DNA of 64,000 nucleotides. It comes from an uncultured bacterium. Its GTDB lineage: Bacteria > Bacteroidota > Bacteroidia > Bacteroidales > Bacteroidaceae. The notes beneath the pieces were generated by a model. It was given only the letters and a program-made list of their open reading frames with translations, made no database searches and was not told the origin of the DNA. Every line of letters starts with the position of its first letter. Positions within the stretch are counted from its first letter, which is position 1. The stretch spans positions 248,001 to 312,000 of the forward strand of contig CAJMPR010000003.1 in NCBI GenBank assembly GCA_905215345.1, given 5' to 3'. Position numbers and translations under genes: made by a program. Shown here in pieces: positions 44,035-54,232 of this stretch.

Positions 44035-47025
44035 TTAAAAATTAATATTCAAACCTACATATACAGAGAACAGGTCGGGGTATCCCAAAGTAATGTCCTC
44101 GCAATTGAAATATTTAATCTTATCTATCGAAAAGATATTCAGAGCTCTCGCATAGATTTGGCATTTGTCCATCTTCATCTTTTTAGACCACGTCTGAGGA
44201 AGGGTATAATGCACATTCAGATTACGTAACTTAAAGAAAGAGCCGTCTTCAATCCATTGCGTACTGGTCTGATAGTTGTTCTCGTTGGAGAGGGTAGACA
44301 GACGGGGTACGTTGGCGATGTCTTTAGTGCTTTCCGTCCAGCGTACTTTGTCTTTCAAGTACCAAGTGGCAATGTTGGTATTACCATTACGTAAGGGTTG
44401 ATGCACATTTGCCACATTCAATTGCTTTGTCAGACCACTGACTCCGTTGAAAGTCATGTCTATACCGAATCCTTTGTATTCAAAACCCAGATTCAGTCCG
44501 AAAACCATATCCGGAATGGAGGTTGACTTGCCAATGGCAACGCGGTCTTCACTGTCTATCCGCTTGTCACCGTTCTGGTCTTTATACTTGACGTCACCCG
44601 GACGTACCACCGAGAAGGTCTGTTCGGGGCTGTTGGCTATATCTTCTTCATCATTGAAATATCCGATGGCTTCCAAACCGAACAGCTGTCCGACCTTGTT
44701 CCCCTTAGTATACAGATAATCATAGGGCTGGTAAGCCTGTCCGTTTTCAATCACCTTGCTGTCGTTCAGTCCCCAGTTGGCATTTACATAGTAGTTGAAA
44801 TCCTTAAACTGTTGATTCCAGCCCATGCTCAGTTCCAGACCTCGGGTTTCATTTTCACCGATATTACTTTTGGCAGGATCTACTCCCAACATTCCCGAAG
44901 TACGGTTGTCGTCAACCAGAATATTTGTACGGCGATCATAGAACACTTCCGCAGATGCCGTGAAGTTCTTCCACATCCGCAAGTCTACACCTACATTGTA
45001 TTTATCGGCAGTCTCCAATTCCAACTGATATATCGGTAATTTCTGCTCACGCAGACCGTTCAATGCAGTACCCAAAGATTCACCGAAAGCATATTTGCCG
45101 TTACCTGTCCAAAAGTAGTTTCCCAAGCCATAGTCCAGCCCGTCTGTTGCCGAACGTCCCCAGGAAGCACGCAACTTCAACATATCAAGTTGAGGTGCAT
45201 TCTCCAGAAAAGCTTCGTTTGCCATATTCCAACCGGCTGACACAGCAGGATAGAAACGGAATTTATCGCCTTTCAACAATACACTGGTACCGTAATAGTT
45301 ACCTACCACATCAAGCATATAACGATTATCATAGTTGTATCCCACAAATCCCATTACATTCTGCCGGTAATAGGAGCTATTCCGTTCAAGTGGTTCTTCC
45401 ATATCCTGACGGTAAACCACCGATGCAGAAACCTGATGATTCTTAAATGCACGGTCATAATTCAGTTTAGCCTCTACACTGGCACGAATGAACTGTGCTG
45501 TCAGTTTAGAAGACGAAATCTGCATGGTAGAGTTTGATCCCCCGGTCTGGCTGGTTGGAAGTCCGGCAGCACTCTGGTTGAATATCTCATACAAATAAGT
45601 CTTACTACCTATATCCTGGAAAGTGGCAGAGTTATCATAGGCAACAGCTACTTCTGCATTCAATCCTTTGACAAACATGGACAAATCTTGAGTCAAACGC
45701 ATATCGCCTTCCAACATACGACGGTTTTCCTGTACATAGCCCACATCGGCAATAGCCGCAATCGGATTCATATTAAAAATAGAATTACTTCCCCAATTTC
45801 CACCGGCTGTCTTTAAAGGAAAGGCTGCGGACGGTACTTTATAAAAGTTCTGGAAGATAGCATCTACTGCCGTATTCGGACGTTTGTCTTCACCGATAAT
45901 ACCATATAAACTGAATTTCACTTTAGTACTGGGAGTAACATCCACATCCAGGTTGATGCGTAAATCCAGTTCATAGTTCCGGATTTGGGAATTGTAACGG
46001 TCGGAATAATGAGTATAATCCTCATTCAACAGACCAAATTCATTTTTATAATCCAATAAGGCCATATAGCGTACGCGTTGTCCACCACCACGTACCATAA
46101 CATTGAACTGATTATTCTGACTAAAGTCGCGCATACCTTCCTTCACCCAATCAGTGTTGGGATAATAGTTGGGATTTGTTCCCTGCTTAAAATTATCCAA
46201 CTGTTTTGAGGTATATTGGAGAGGTAACCCATCATAATACAAAGCCTCATTCTGTGCCATTGCATAAGTATAAGCATCCGTCATTTCCGGCTGGTTGATT
46301 GGGAAATTAAAACCATGGCGATAATTCACATCAATATCGAACGAGTTGTAAATACCACGTTTAGTATTAATCAAAATAACGCCGTCGGCTGCTCTGGCTC
46401 CATAAAGTGCAGTAGCCGCTCCATCTTTCAGTACTTGTACCGATTCGATTTCTTCCAGAGTCATGTTTGTTAATCCGCGTTGAAAACCATCCACCAGTAC
46501 CAATGGAGAGCCAGAGACACCACGTATCTTCATTCCGGCATTCGTACGCCATCCTGCACTCTGAGAAAGTTGCAGTCCCGGTATCAATCCGAAGAATGCG
46601 TTATTAACCCTACTGGTTGAAGTAGCACTTTTCATCAACTGGTCTGCATAGATTGTCGATACGGATTGTGTCTGATTCTCTTCAGTCCGTTTCATAAAGC
46701 CCAAATCTACCATACCGTCTTTCTGTGAATCAAGAACTATATTCATAGCCTCTCCCGTAACTTTCACACGTTTCAGTACTACATCCGCATAGTTCAGGTC
46801 AATGTAATCTCCTTCTTCCAAGTTTAACGAGAAAACGCCATTCTCATCTGTAGTACTATTGATACGGAGTTCCCCCACTTTCGAGATTTTGACACCCGGA
46901 AAAGGCTTTCCTGAAGCGTCCTTCACGACTCCATTCAATGTCTGCTGCGCCATCGCACCCAACGAGAATGCAAAGGCCAAACCTACTGTATATAGAATTT
47001 TTTTCATATTCATTTTCTTATTCAT
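44035..47025 (-). CDS. SusC-like TonB-dependent transporter, divergent type (block C, second pair)
   Basis: 996 aa from the ATG at 47025, five bases after the stop of the preceding susD; ATGs at 47013 and 47007 are alternatives, while the longer TTG start overlaps that gene. Signal peptide to LGAMAQ. The carboxypeptidase-like domain (TLNGVVKDASGKPFPGVKIS) is followed by VDLGFMKRTEENQTQSVSTIYADQLMKS instead of the usual EVVVTALG segment, then a plug (FFGLIPGLQLSQSAGWR, MKIRGVSGSPLVLVDG, VLKDGAATALYGARAADG) and a barrel ending PDLFSVYVGLNINF. Glycan importer paired with the SusD at 44021. The divergent N-terminus suggests a different route of energy coupling or substrate from the first pair. 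Confidence 0.93.
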   Translation of the reverse strand: MNKKMNMKKILYTVGLAFAFSLGAMAQQTLNGVVKDASGKPFPGVKISKVGELRINSTTDENGVFSLNLEEGDYIDLNYADVVLKRVKVTGEAMNIVLDSQKDGMVDLGFMKRTEENQTQSVSTIYADQLMKSATSTSRVNNAFFGLIPGLQLSQSAGWRTNAGMKIRGVSGSPLVLVDGFQRGLTNMTLEEIESVQVLKDGAATALYGARAADGVILINTKRGIYNSFDIDVNYRHGFNFPINQPEMTDAYTYAMAQNEALYYDGLPLQYTSKQLDNFKQGTNPNYYPNTDWVKEGMRDFSQNNQFNVMVRGGGQRVRYMALLDYKNEFGLLNEDYTHYSDRYNSQIRNYELDLRINLDVDVTPSTKVKFSLYGIIGEDKRPNTAVDAIFQNFYKVPSAAFPLKTAGGNWGSNSIFNMNPIAAIADVGYVQENRRMLEGDMRLTQDLSMFVKGLNAEVAVAYDNSATFQDIGSKTYLYEIFNQSAAGLPTSQTGGSNSTMQISSSKLTAQFIRASVEAKLNYDRAFKNHQVSASVVYRQDMEEPLERNSSYYRQNVMGFVGYNYDNRYMLDVVGNYYGTSVLLKGDKFRFYPAVSAGWNMANEAFLENAPQLDMLKLRASWGRSATDGLDYGLGNYFWTGNGKYAFGESLGTALNGLREQKLPIYQLELETADKYNVGVDLRMWKNFTASAEVFYDRRTNILVDDNRTSGMLGVDPAKSNIGENETRGLELSMGWNQQFKDFNYYVNANWGLNDSKVIENGQAYQPYDYLYTKGNKVGQLFGLEAIGYFNDEEDIANSPEQTFSVVRPGDVKYKDQNGDKRIDSEDRVAIGKSTSIPDMVFGLNLGFEYKGFGIDMTFNGVSGLTKQLNVANVHQPLRNGNTNIATWYLKDKVRWTESTKDIANVPRLSTLSNENNYQTSTQWIEDGSFFKLRNLNVHYTLPQTWSKKMKMDKCQIYARALNIFSIDKIKYFNCEDITLGYPDLFSVYVGLNINF

Positions 47026-47030
47026 TAGTT

Positions 47031-48794
47031 TTATTCCCAACCGGGATTCTGAATCAAGCCATACTTCTTATTGATTTCCGTTACTGGGAATGGCAACAAG
47101 TACCAATGGTCATACCAGAGATATTTCTCTTCACGTACATTAACCTGATAGTCAAACTCATTACCGTTCTTTGTCGTCACCAGTTCTTCCAATGGACGTG
47201 TTGCCCATTCGGAAGCCTTAAGGTAGCGTCTCATATCATGGTTGCGTATATCTTCCTGCCCGAATTCACGAGCACGCTCATCCAGCAGATAATTCAACAA
47301 AGGTTCTCCACTTGCCACTTCAGCAGCAGTTACCGCCGGAAGACCTGCACGTATATGCACCACATTCAAATAATCATACGCATCCATACCGAACTCATCT
47401 TTGGTAGAAGTCTGCCCCAATTGATTCATGACCTCAGCCATACCCAAAAGGATTTCCGGCATACGAATTAGCGGACAGGAATATGGCTTCTTATCCATTT
47501 CATTGGCTTTATCACGGATAAATTTCCGGAATCCATATCCAAATTGGAATTTTTGACCCTCAGATGCCCCCGGTCCGAATCCTTCAGTACCGCCTTTATA
47601 AACCTGAGCTTTTCTTCCCTTATATTTATCACCATTCACCACCAGAGTTTCATATAAGCGAATGTCACGAGTTGGTTTGTTCGATGCATCGAAAAAAGGA
47701 TGTGCCTTATGCTCCGGATTGTTCCAGTCAAACTTAGAACCATCTTTCCATAGAAACATATCGGCATGATTACTACGAGGCATACCATATCCCTGATCGA
47801 ACATACGGAAACCTTTATTACCTTTTGCATAAACGCCCCAGCGGAAAGAAGCCATTACTACTTCCCGGTTACCTTTGGTAAAATAACCATTTATATAATC
47901 CTCACGTGGGTCACCGGTATTTTCCACCCGGTAATAGTCACCATTCTGTTTGTTCAGCCTTAAGAATTCCCTTCCAGCTTCCAGAGCTGCCGTCCAACGA
48001 CTCTCCTGATAGTCACCGAACCAGGACAAATGATTGGTAGCCGCCTGTCCTTCATAGTAGGGTATCGAGTTATTAAACAAGGGACTTGCCACGAACATCA
48101 GCAAACGGAACTTGAGTGCTTTTGCAATGGCAGCCGTCATATGTCCATACTCTTCATCCGTAGTATACCACGGTAAATCTTTTGCTGCTTCATCCAATAA
48201 ATCAACTGTTTTTGTCACGGTTTCTTCCAATGTCAGGCGGGGAAGTTGAAATACTTCATTGGCATCGTAAGCATGGTCTATCCAGGGTACAGCGCCATAG
48301 TAACGTATCATGTCCATATAATGATAACCAATCACGACTTTAGCTTCTGCTTTACGCAATTTCTTTTCATCAGCAGACATATCGGGTACCTTATCCACAT
48401 TTTCAATATAGATATAGGCCTTTCTTATTCCATAAGTTGGATCTCCTGTCACCGCTTTATTGGACAACTGATAAGGGAAATTACTGGTTCCACTGGCAGA
48501 GGTAATGGAACCATGAGTCCATGCCGAACGTGTGGTATAACCCAAATCCGAATATATATCCAATATAAGAGCGCCATCATGATAACCACCCAAACTTGGC
48601 GTATAATCGGGTAAACTCTTATAAAATTGATTTAGAGCCTGGTCTGCATATCTTTTCTGTGAAAACACCGTATCAATAGAAACCTCGTCACTCATTGGCT
48701 TTTCCAGAAAATCCGTTCCGAACTTCAAGTCTTCACAACCAATGGTTAAGCCGGCTAACAATCCCAATGAAATTATTTTTCTTATTGTTTTCAT
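47031..48794 (-). CDS. SusD-like glycan-binding lipoprotein (block C, first pair)
   Basis: 587 aa, lipobox AGLTIGCEDL (Cys20). SusD family patterns: RYADQALNQFYKSLPDY, AEAKVVIGYHYMDMIRYYGAVPWIDHAY, AIAKALKFRLLMFVASPLFN, CPLIRMPEILLGMAEVMNQLG, LLDERAREFGQEDIRNHDMRRYLKASEW and the end WYLLPFPVTEINKKYGLIQNPGWE. Its partner is the SusC gene that ends 17 bp upstream; the second susC starts almost at its stop codon. It differs strongly from the SusD at 44021, so the two pairs are not a recent duplication. Confidence 0.95.
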   Translation of the reverse strand: MKTIRKIISLGLLAGLTIGCEDLKFGTDFLEKPMSDEVSIDTVFSQKRYADQALNQFYKSLPDYTPSLGGYHDGALILDIYSDLGYTTRSAWTHGSITSASGTSNFPYQLSNKAVTGDPTYGIRKAYIYIENVDKVPDMSADEKKLRKAEAKVVIGYHYMDMIRYYGAVPWIDHAYDANEVFQLPRLTLEETVTKTVDLLDEAAKDLPWYTTDEEYGHMTAAIAKALKFRLLMFVASPLFNNSIPYYEGQAATNHLSWFGDYQESRWTAALEAGREFLRLNKQNGDYYRVENTGDPREDYINGYFTKGNREVVMASFRWGVYAKGNKGFRMFDQGYGMPRSNHADMFLWKDGSKFDWNNPEHKAHPFFDASNKPTRDIRLYETLVVNGDKYKGRKAQVYKGGTEGFGPGASEGQKFQFGYGFRKFIRDKANEMDKKPYSCPLIRMPEILLGMAEVMNQLGQTSTKDEFGMDAYDYLNVVHIRAGLPAVTAAEVASGEPLLNYLLDERAREFGQEDIRNHDMRRYLKASEWATRPLEELVTTKNGNEFDYQVNVREEKYLWYDHWYLLPFPVTEINKKYGLIQNPGWE

Positions 48795-48811
48795 AATGTC
48801 AATTTAAATGG

Positions 48812-51800
48812 TTAAAAGGTTACATTTACTCCCAGACTGAAAATCTTCATCACTGGGTAGGTATTGTCATCACGTGTCAACTCGCCTTCCGGATCAAAGA
48901 CTTTCAATTTATCGAAAGTCAGCAGGTTATATCCTGTAAACTGTATAGCAAGTTTTGAAGCACCGATTGCTTTCAATACTCTTTCATTAGTAATATTGTA
49001 TCCTACTGTCAAGTTCTTCATTTTCAGATAAGAAGCATCCTTAAGCCATACACGCGAGGTTTGCTGGTTATTAGAATTTTGATTATAAGTAAAGCGTGGA
49101 TATATGGCCGTTGCCGCTGTTTCTTCTGTCCATCGGCCATCTACCAGGTATTGATAGAAAGTTCCCCCCAATTGTTTATTAAAGAATGGGTCTCTATAAG
49201 TATTACTCATCATGATGTCACATTCCGCCACTCCCGTCCAATTCATCGAAGCAAAAAATCCTTTATATTCCGCACCGAAGTTCAAGCCGAAAGTATAAGC
49301 CGGACGCTTAGGATTTCCAATTTTCATCTGGTCATCATTATCTATCACTTCATCTCCGTTCAGGTCGGCATACTTCACATCACCGGGATAAACCTTGGCT
49401 GTGGGTTGCGGTAAATCATCTCTTACGGTTCCATCGGCATTAAAATCATCTTTATTATAAAATCCTAATGCTACATAGCCAAAACGGGCACCGACTGCAT
49501 TACCTGTTCGCCATTGATAAGGTTCATTGGGTTCTACCTCATCCTGATAGACAATCTTGTTCTTGGAATAAGAGACATTGGCATTGATGAAATAAGAAAC
49601 ATCTTTTACATTATCGCTCCACTTCAAATCAATTTCGTATCCTTTATTGTCTACTTTACCCATGTTGACAACAGGCAATAATCCACTGCCCATTGCGATC
49701 AGGGAAGGAATCGTAGCACGCTGAATCAAGATGTCCTTACGCTTTTCAATAAAATAATCGGCTGACAAACGCAAACGGTCTTTAAAGAAATAAGCGTCAA
49801 TACCATAGTTCTGCTTGAGTGCCGTTTCCCAGGTTACATTAGGATTACCAAGACGTATTTCTCTGGCTGCTAATTCATAAGCAGTATTAGTCAAACCGAA
49901 TATATACCCATTCTTATCAGCATAACTTTGTTCGAGCCAACCGGAATCATTTACAGAATACGCATCCGGCAAATACAAGAAACGATTGCTGGACATGTTG
50001 TCGTTACCAACCAAACCAATAGAACCACGAAGCTTCAAATATGTCAAATACTCATTCTTCGGGAAAAAGCTTTCTTCTGTCAGGATATAGCCAATAGAAC
50101 CCGCAGGGAATGTACCGAAACGTTTATCCGGCGCAAAGTTTTCGGAACCATTGTGACCGACGTTGAATTCGGCCATATATTTAGATTTATAATCGTAAGT
50201 TAAACGACCCACAAATCCAACATAAGCGGCAGGTACATCCGTATATGTTTTCGGATAATACTTCTTACTTTGATTGTATAAGAATAAAGCACCTACACTA
50301 TGGTCACCGAATTTCCGGTTATAACGGATACTTCCTTCCAAATACCAGTCACGTCCACGGGTACGATCCCCATCTCCGTAAGTATTCATTGAATTCTGAC
50401 CGCTAACGCGATAAACTACCGTTTTATCAAAACCCGGATCATTGACAGTAAGCCCGGAACCGTCTACCTGTGATTTGTAAAAAGGAGTATAAGTCTCTAC
50501 ATGACCACCTACTTCTCTTATATAAGAATAATCAGTATTATAAGAACCTTTGATGTCAACCGATAAACCCTTGGTTATAAAATCAAGAGTTTGCACCAGA
50601 TTCAAGTCGAACGTCATGTTATTAGACAATTTACGTTGATAACCGGAACCATAGTATTTATCAAACACCTGGTTAGACATTGCCAGATTGGGATACCGGG
50701 TTTCTTGATGCACAACTTTCTTCCCATCTACCAATCCCGGAGAAGAGAAAGGCCACGTAGATGCAAAGTTCTGCCATATTTTCACTGTCGGCTCACGTTG
50801 ATTTCCCACAATACCACCCATATTGAACTTCAATGTAGTGGTTGAAGTAAGATTGACATCCAAATTGGCACGGTAATTATAACGGGAATAATTGTAGTTA
50901 TTATTATAATCAAGCCCTTTCAACTGCTTAAACAAACCATTCTGATAGAGGAAACCCAAAGAGATAAAGTAACGTACTTTCTTTGTACCACCGGATATAT
51001 TAAGGTTGTGTTGTGTCTGCACAGCCATTTTATGAGTCAGTTCCTTATACCAATTAATATTAGGATACATAATAGGGTCATCACCCAAACGGAAGCGTTC
51101 GAGGTCATATGCATTGAACGCCATCTGGTCCTCTGCCATACCGTCATTGCGTTGCGCTTCATTATAGCATAAAGCAGTGTTATAACTGTCTGCCACATCC
51201 AGTACACGGGTCGGCACTTGCACACCCACATTGGAACTCACTGAAACTCTGGCTTTACCCTCTTGTCCACGGCGCGTTGTTACCAAGACAACACCATTGG
51301 CTCCACGTACACCAAATACTGCCGTAGCGGAAGCATCTTTCAAGACGTTGACAGATTCTATTTCATTCGGGTCCATCTGGAAAAAGCTACGTTCCACTCC
51401 GTCTACCAGAATAAGAGGAGCAGCACCACCTTCAGTCAAAGAACCCACACCACGTACAAATATCTTCGCATCATCAGCACCCGGCTGTCCGCTGGGTTGC
51501 ATGGAAGATACACCCGGCAACTGGCCTGCCAAAGAGTTAGCGACACTGGCACTTGGTGATTTCAACAAAGCATCCGTACCTACACTGGAAATAGCTCCTG
51601 TCAATGTAGCTTTTTTCTGTACACCATAAGCTACAACTGTCACTTCTTCCAAACTTTGTACATTTTCCTTCAAATGAACATTGACTGTTCTACGACCAAC
51701 TACCTTGACTTCCTGAGACAAATAACCAATAAATGAAACAACCAGAATTGCGTCTTCATTCGGTACCTGAATGGTATACTTTCCATCGACATCCGTTATC

Positions 51801-52060
51801 ACACCACTTGTGGAGCCTTTCACTTGTACAGTAGCTCCGATAACCGGTCCAAAATCATCAGTAATTGTTCCGGTTATCTGAATACTCTTATTTTGCAAAG
51901 TCCCATAATTACCCCATTCTCTATTGGGCATGGTTCCATGCTCTTGCCAATTACTATTCACCTCTGAGGAATAACAATAATCTCCCCCTAAGGATGATCG
52001 AATGCACACGGCAACAAATAGAATTTTTCGCATGCGGCAATCAACAAAAATGTTTTTCAT
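48812..52060 (-). CDS. SusC-like TonB-dependent transporter (block C, first pair)
   Basis: 1082 aa from the ATG at 52060; an ATG at 52033 (MRKILFVAVC) is the likelier start. The signal region is odd: the hydrophobic part is short, interrupted by Arg and followed by about 45 polar residues (SSEVNSNWQEHGTMPNREWG) before the carboxypeptidase-like domain (QITGTITDDFGPVIGATVQV). Then EEVTVVAYGVQKKATLTGAIS, a plug (LPGVSSMQPSGQPGADDAKI, VRGVGSLTEGGAAPLILVDG, VLKDASATAVFGVRGANG) and a barrel ending YPVMKIFSLGVNVTF. First gene of the block C operon; imports glycan together with the SusD at 48794. The divergent gene upstream is a GH29. Confidence 0.94.
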   Translation of the reverse strand: MKNIFVDCRMRKILFVAVCIRSSLGGDYCYSSEVNSNWQEHGTMPNREWGNYGTLQNKSIQITGTITDDFGPVIGATVQVKGSTSGVITDVDGKYTIQVPNEDAILVVSFIGYLSQEVKVVGRRTVNVHLKENVQSLEEVTVVAYGVQKKATLTGAISSVGTDALLKSPSASVANSLAGQLPGVSSMQPSGQPGADDAKIFVRGVGSLTEGGAAPLILVDGVERSFFQMDPNEIESVNVLKDASATAVFGVRGANGVVLVTTRRGQEGKARVSVSSNVGVQVPTRVLDVADSYNTALCYNEAQRNDGMAEDQMAFNAYDLERFRLGDDPIMYPNINWYKELTHKMAVQTQHNLNISGGTKKVRYFISLGFLYQNGLFKQLKGLDYNNNYNYSRYNYRANLDVNLTSTTTLKFNMGGIVGNQREPTVKIWQNFASTWPFSSPGLVDGKKVVHQETRYPNLAMSNQVFDKYYGSGYQRKLSNNMTFDLNLVQTLDFITKGLSVDIKGSYNTDYSYIREVGGHVETYTPFYKSQVDGSGLTVNDPGFDKTVVYRVSGQNSMNTYGDGDRTRGRDWYLEGSIRYNRKFGDHSVGALFLYNQSKKYYPKTYTDVPAAYVGFVGRLTYDYKSKYMAEFNVGHNGSENFAPDKRFGTFPAGSIGYILTEESFFPKNEYLTYLKLRGSIGLVGNDNMSSNRFLYLPDAYSVNDSGWLEQSYADKNGYIFGLTNTAYELAAREIRLGNPNVTWETALKQNYGIDAYFFKDRLRLSADYFIEKRKDILIQRATIPSLIAMGSGLLPVVNMGKVDNKGYEIDLKWSDNVKDVSYFINANVSYSKNKIVYQDEVEPNEPYQWRTGNAVGARFGYVALGFYNKDDFNADGTVRDDLPQPTAKVYPGDVKYADLNGDEVIDNDDQMKIGNPKRPAYTFGLNFGAEYKGFFASMNWTGVAECDIMMSNTYRDPFFNKQLGGTFYQYLVDGRWTEETAATAIYPRFTYNQNSNNQQTSRVWLKDASYLKMKNLTVGYNITNERVLKAIGASKLAIQFTGYNLLTFDKLKVFDPEGELTRDDNTYPVMKIFSLGVNVTF

Positions 52061-52099
52061 ACTTCATAAATTTTAATTAATCAAAATAAGTAAATCGAA

Positions 52100-52114
52100 A
52101 CTGTTTTAAACAGT
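52100..52114. promoter_or_regulatory. Palindrome in the block C leader
   Basis: ACTGTTT-T-AAACAGT: two perfect 7-bp arms around one base, between the likely -7 box (52136-52128) and the susC start. It could be an operator or a small leader hairpin. Confidence 0.35.
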
Positions 52115-52127
52115 ATATTCCTTAATT

Positions 52128-52136
52128 GCAAAGAAA
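52128..52136 (-). promoter_or_regulatory. Probable -7 box of the block C operon
   Basis: On the minus strand TTTCTTTGC, one base from TATCTTTGC. It gives a leader of 60-90 nt before susC. Most of the 52061-52709 gap between the divergent genes holds no ORF of note; it carries this box, the palindrome at 52100 and the rightward box at 52568. Confidence 0.4.
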
Positions 52137-52567
52137 TCACAAAAAGGGTAAATACAGCTTTAAACACGTTATAGGATATTTCATTATAGTAGAGATTGAT
52201 TTTAATATCGTTGAAACCACTTTCAATTTCGTCTTATTTTTAGCCAATCACCCAAAATCAGGGCTTGCTATCTCAAAAAACGCAAAAAATCAAGCAAGCA
52301 TTCAGGTGCGACTATTCAGGTCGTATGCATAAGTCCGAGTATCTGTCATTAACCTATCAGAGTTGTCACGCAGCCTCCTTAACAATCTTCTTTACTTAGG
52401 TAGAAAATCCTGCTCCTACTGAAAGAGAGAGTTAATTAACACCATTGCACGATACTACTTCTTCGAACAAAACGATATCAAAAACAATCTGAACAAACTT
52501 GCAATATAATATTACTATACTGACAAACCTTTCAACTACATGGATAGTATTTTCCTTATCAATCTCT

Positions 52568-52575
52568 TAATTTTG
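52568..52575 (+). promoter_or_regulatory. -7 box for the third GH29 gene
   Basis: TAATTTTG matches TAnnTTTG. The leader to the ATG at 52710 would be about 128 nt, long for this region, so another start nearer the gene is possible. Confidence 0.45.
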
Positions 52576-52709
52576 TATACAAAGAAATCAGTTCTTTATT
52601 CATTAGTCAAAGTGGTTTATTTATAAGCCTTCAAACTCTCAACTGATTCGCATAATTAATAGATAGCTAACGCGAGACATATTACCTTATTATAATAAAT
52701 TAAATAATT

Positions 52710-54149
52710 ATGAAAAACAGACTACTAATCAGCTTGACACTGATATTAAGCCTCAATGTATCCGCCCAACAAAGTGCATCAGACAATAAGATGGAATGGT
52801 GGCGCGAAGCTCGTTTCGGCATGTTTATCCATTGGGGGCCTTATGCGGTCTTGGGCGGTGACTATCATGGACATTTGACCCGGGTTGGCGGACCTGCCTG
52901 GATCATGAATCGTTGTAAGATTCCTGTAAGCGAATATCAGGAACTGACCAGAAACTTCAATCCGGTAAAATACAACCCGGAAGAATGGGTACGGATAGCC
53001 AAAGATGCCGGGATGAAATATATGGTGATAACTGCCAAACATCACGACGGTTTTGCCATGTTCAAAAGTAAAGCAAGCAATTATAACATAGTTGACTTTA
53101 CTCCTTATGGCAAAGATGTATTGGATGCATTAGCCAAAGCATGCCGCAAATATGGAATGAAATTAGGCTTTTATTACTCTCAGGCACAAGACTGGAATAA
53201 TCAGGGTGGAGCCACCTCAAGAAGACCCATGATTCAGGGATGGTTAAATCCGGACTCTGCACGTATCGATGCCTATACATTAGCCCACCAAGGTAGTTGG
53301 GACCCAATACAGCAAACCCGTACCATGGAACAGTATATAGATAGCATCGCAGTTCCGCAAATAAAGGAATTACTGTCAAACTATGGTGATGTAGCCGTCA
53401 TCTGGTGGGATACCCCTGACCGGATGACTGAAGCATTTGCAGAGAAAATCAATCATATACTAAAGAAATATCCGCAAGTAATCACAAACGACCGTCTAAT
53501 AAGGGGAAGCAAACAAATCACCGGTGATTACAAGACACCGGAACAGGCCATACCGACAGTTAACCAACTGGACGGTACGGATTGGGAAACCTGTATGACT
53601 CTAAATAATACATGGGGATATCAAAGCCGGGGTATCGTATGGAAATCAACTCGCACCTTACTTACCAGCTTGATTGATATTGCCTCCAAAGGAGGTAATT
53701 TCCTACTGAATGTAGGTCCCAGTCCCGAAGGGGTTATTCCTGAAGGCAACGTAATACGGCTTAAAGCAATAGGACGATGGATGCGGAAAAATGGCAGTTC
53801 CATTTACGGTACAGAACGTTGCAGCCTGAAAAAACCGGATTGGGGTTATTGTACACAAAAAGTTAAGGGAAACAAAACATACGTTTATCTTCAAGTATTG
53901 GACTGGCCGGAAGATGAGGTACTCTTGTTCCGTATAGACCATAAGGCATCGGCAGCCCGACTGCTGCACAATGGTCAAACACTACCATTCAAGAATACAC
54001 AGGACGGAATTTATATCACCGTCCCCCAAGTGGCTCCCGATGAAATAGCATCTGTTATCGAGCTGGAATTTGATTACGTTTTACCACGTATATCCATCAA
54101 ACCGATGAATAACAAAGGATATGAAATAATAGATTTCAGTAAAGGGTAA
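52710..54149 (+). CDS. GH29 alpha-L-fucosidase
   Basis: 479 aa with a signal peptide (MKNRLLISLTLILSLNVSAQ). GMFIHWGPYAVLGGDY and TAKHHDGFAMFKSKASNYNI are GH29 motifs; VIWWDTPDR places the probable nucleophile at Asp234. A C-terminal beta-sandwich (about 385-479) follows. It is of the same subgroup as the GH29 at 26712 (shared KHHDGFAM, FNPVxYNxEEWV and DTP). It is divergent from the block C operon and ends at a strong terminator, so it forms a single-gene unit, probably activated with block C. Confidence 0.91.
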   Translation: MKNRLLISLTLILSLNVSAQQSASDNKMEWWREARFGMFIHWGPYAVLGGDYHGHLTRVGGPAWIMNRCKIPVSEYQELTRNFNPVKYNPEEWVRIAKDAGMKYMVITAKHHDGFAMFKSKASNYNIVDFTPYGKDVLDALAKACRKYGMKLGFYYSQAQDWNNQGGATSRRPMIQGWLNPDSARIDAYTLAHQGSWDPIQQTRTMEQYIDSIAVPQIKELLSNYGDVAVIWWDTPDRMTEAFAEKINHILKKYPQVITNDRLIRGSKQITGDYKTPEQAIPTVNQLDGTDWETCMTLNNTWGYQSRGIVWKSTRTLLTSLIDIASKGGNFLLNVGPSPEGVIPEGNVIRLKAIGRWMRKNGSSIYGTERCSLKKPDWGYCTQKVKGNKTYVYLQVLDWPEDEVLLFRIDHKASAARLLHNGQTLPFKNTQDGIYITVPQVAPDEIASVIELEFDYVLPRISIKPMNNKGYEIIDFSKG

Positions 54150-54170
54150 TCAAGAATATAGCATCATAAC

Positions 54171-54210
54171 AAATAAGCCAAGTTCCCCTGCCGGGTAACT
54201 TGGCTTATTT
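54171..54210. terminator. Bidirectional terminator between GH29 and the DUF3868 gene
   Basis: AAATAAGCCAAGTT (54171-54184) and AACTTGGCTTATTT (54197-54210) form a perfect 14-bp stem; CCC/GGG in the loop can extend it. Placed 22 bases after each of the two convergent stop codons. Confidence 0.88.
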
Positions 54211-54232
54211 ATTATAACTGGTTTATCTATTA

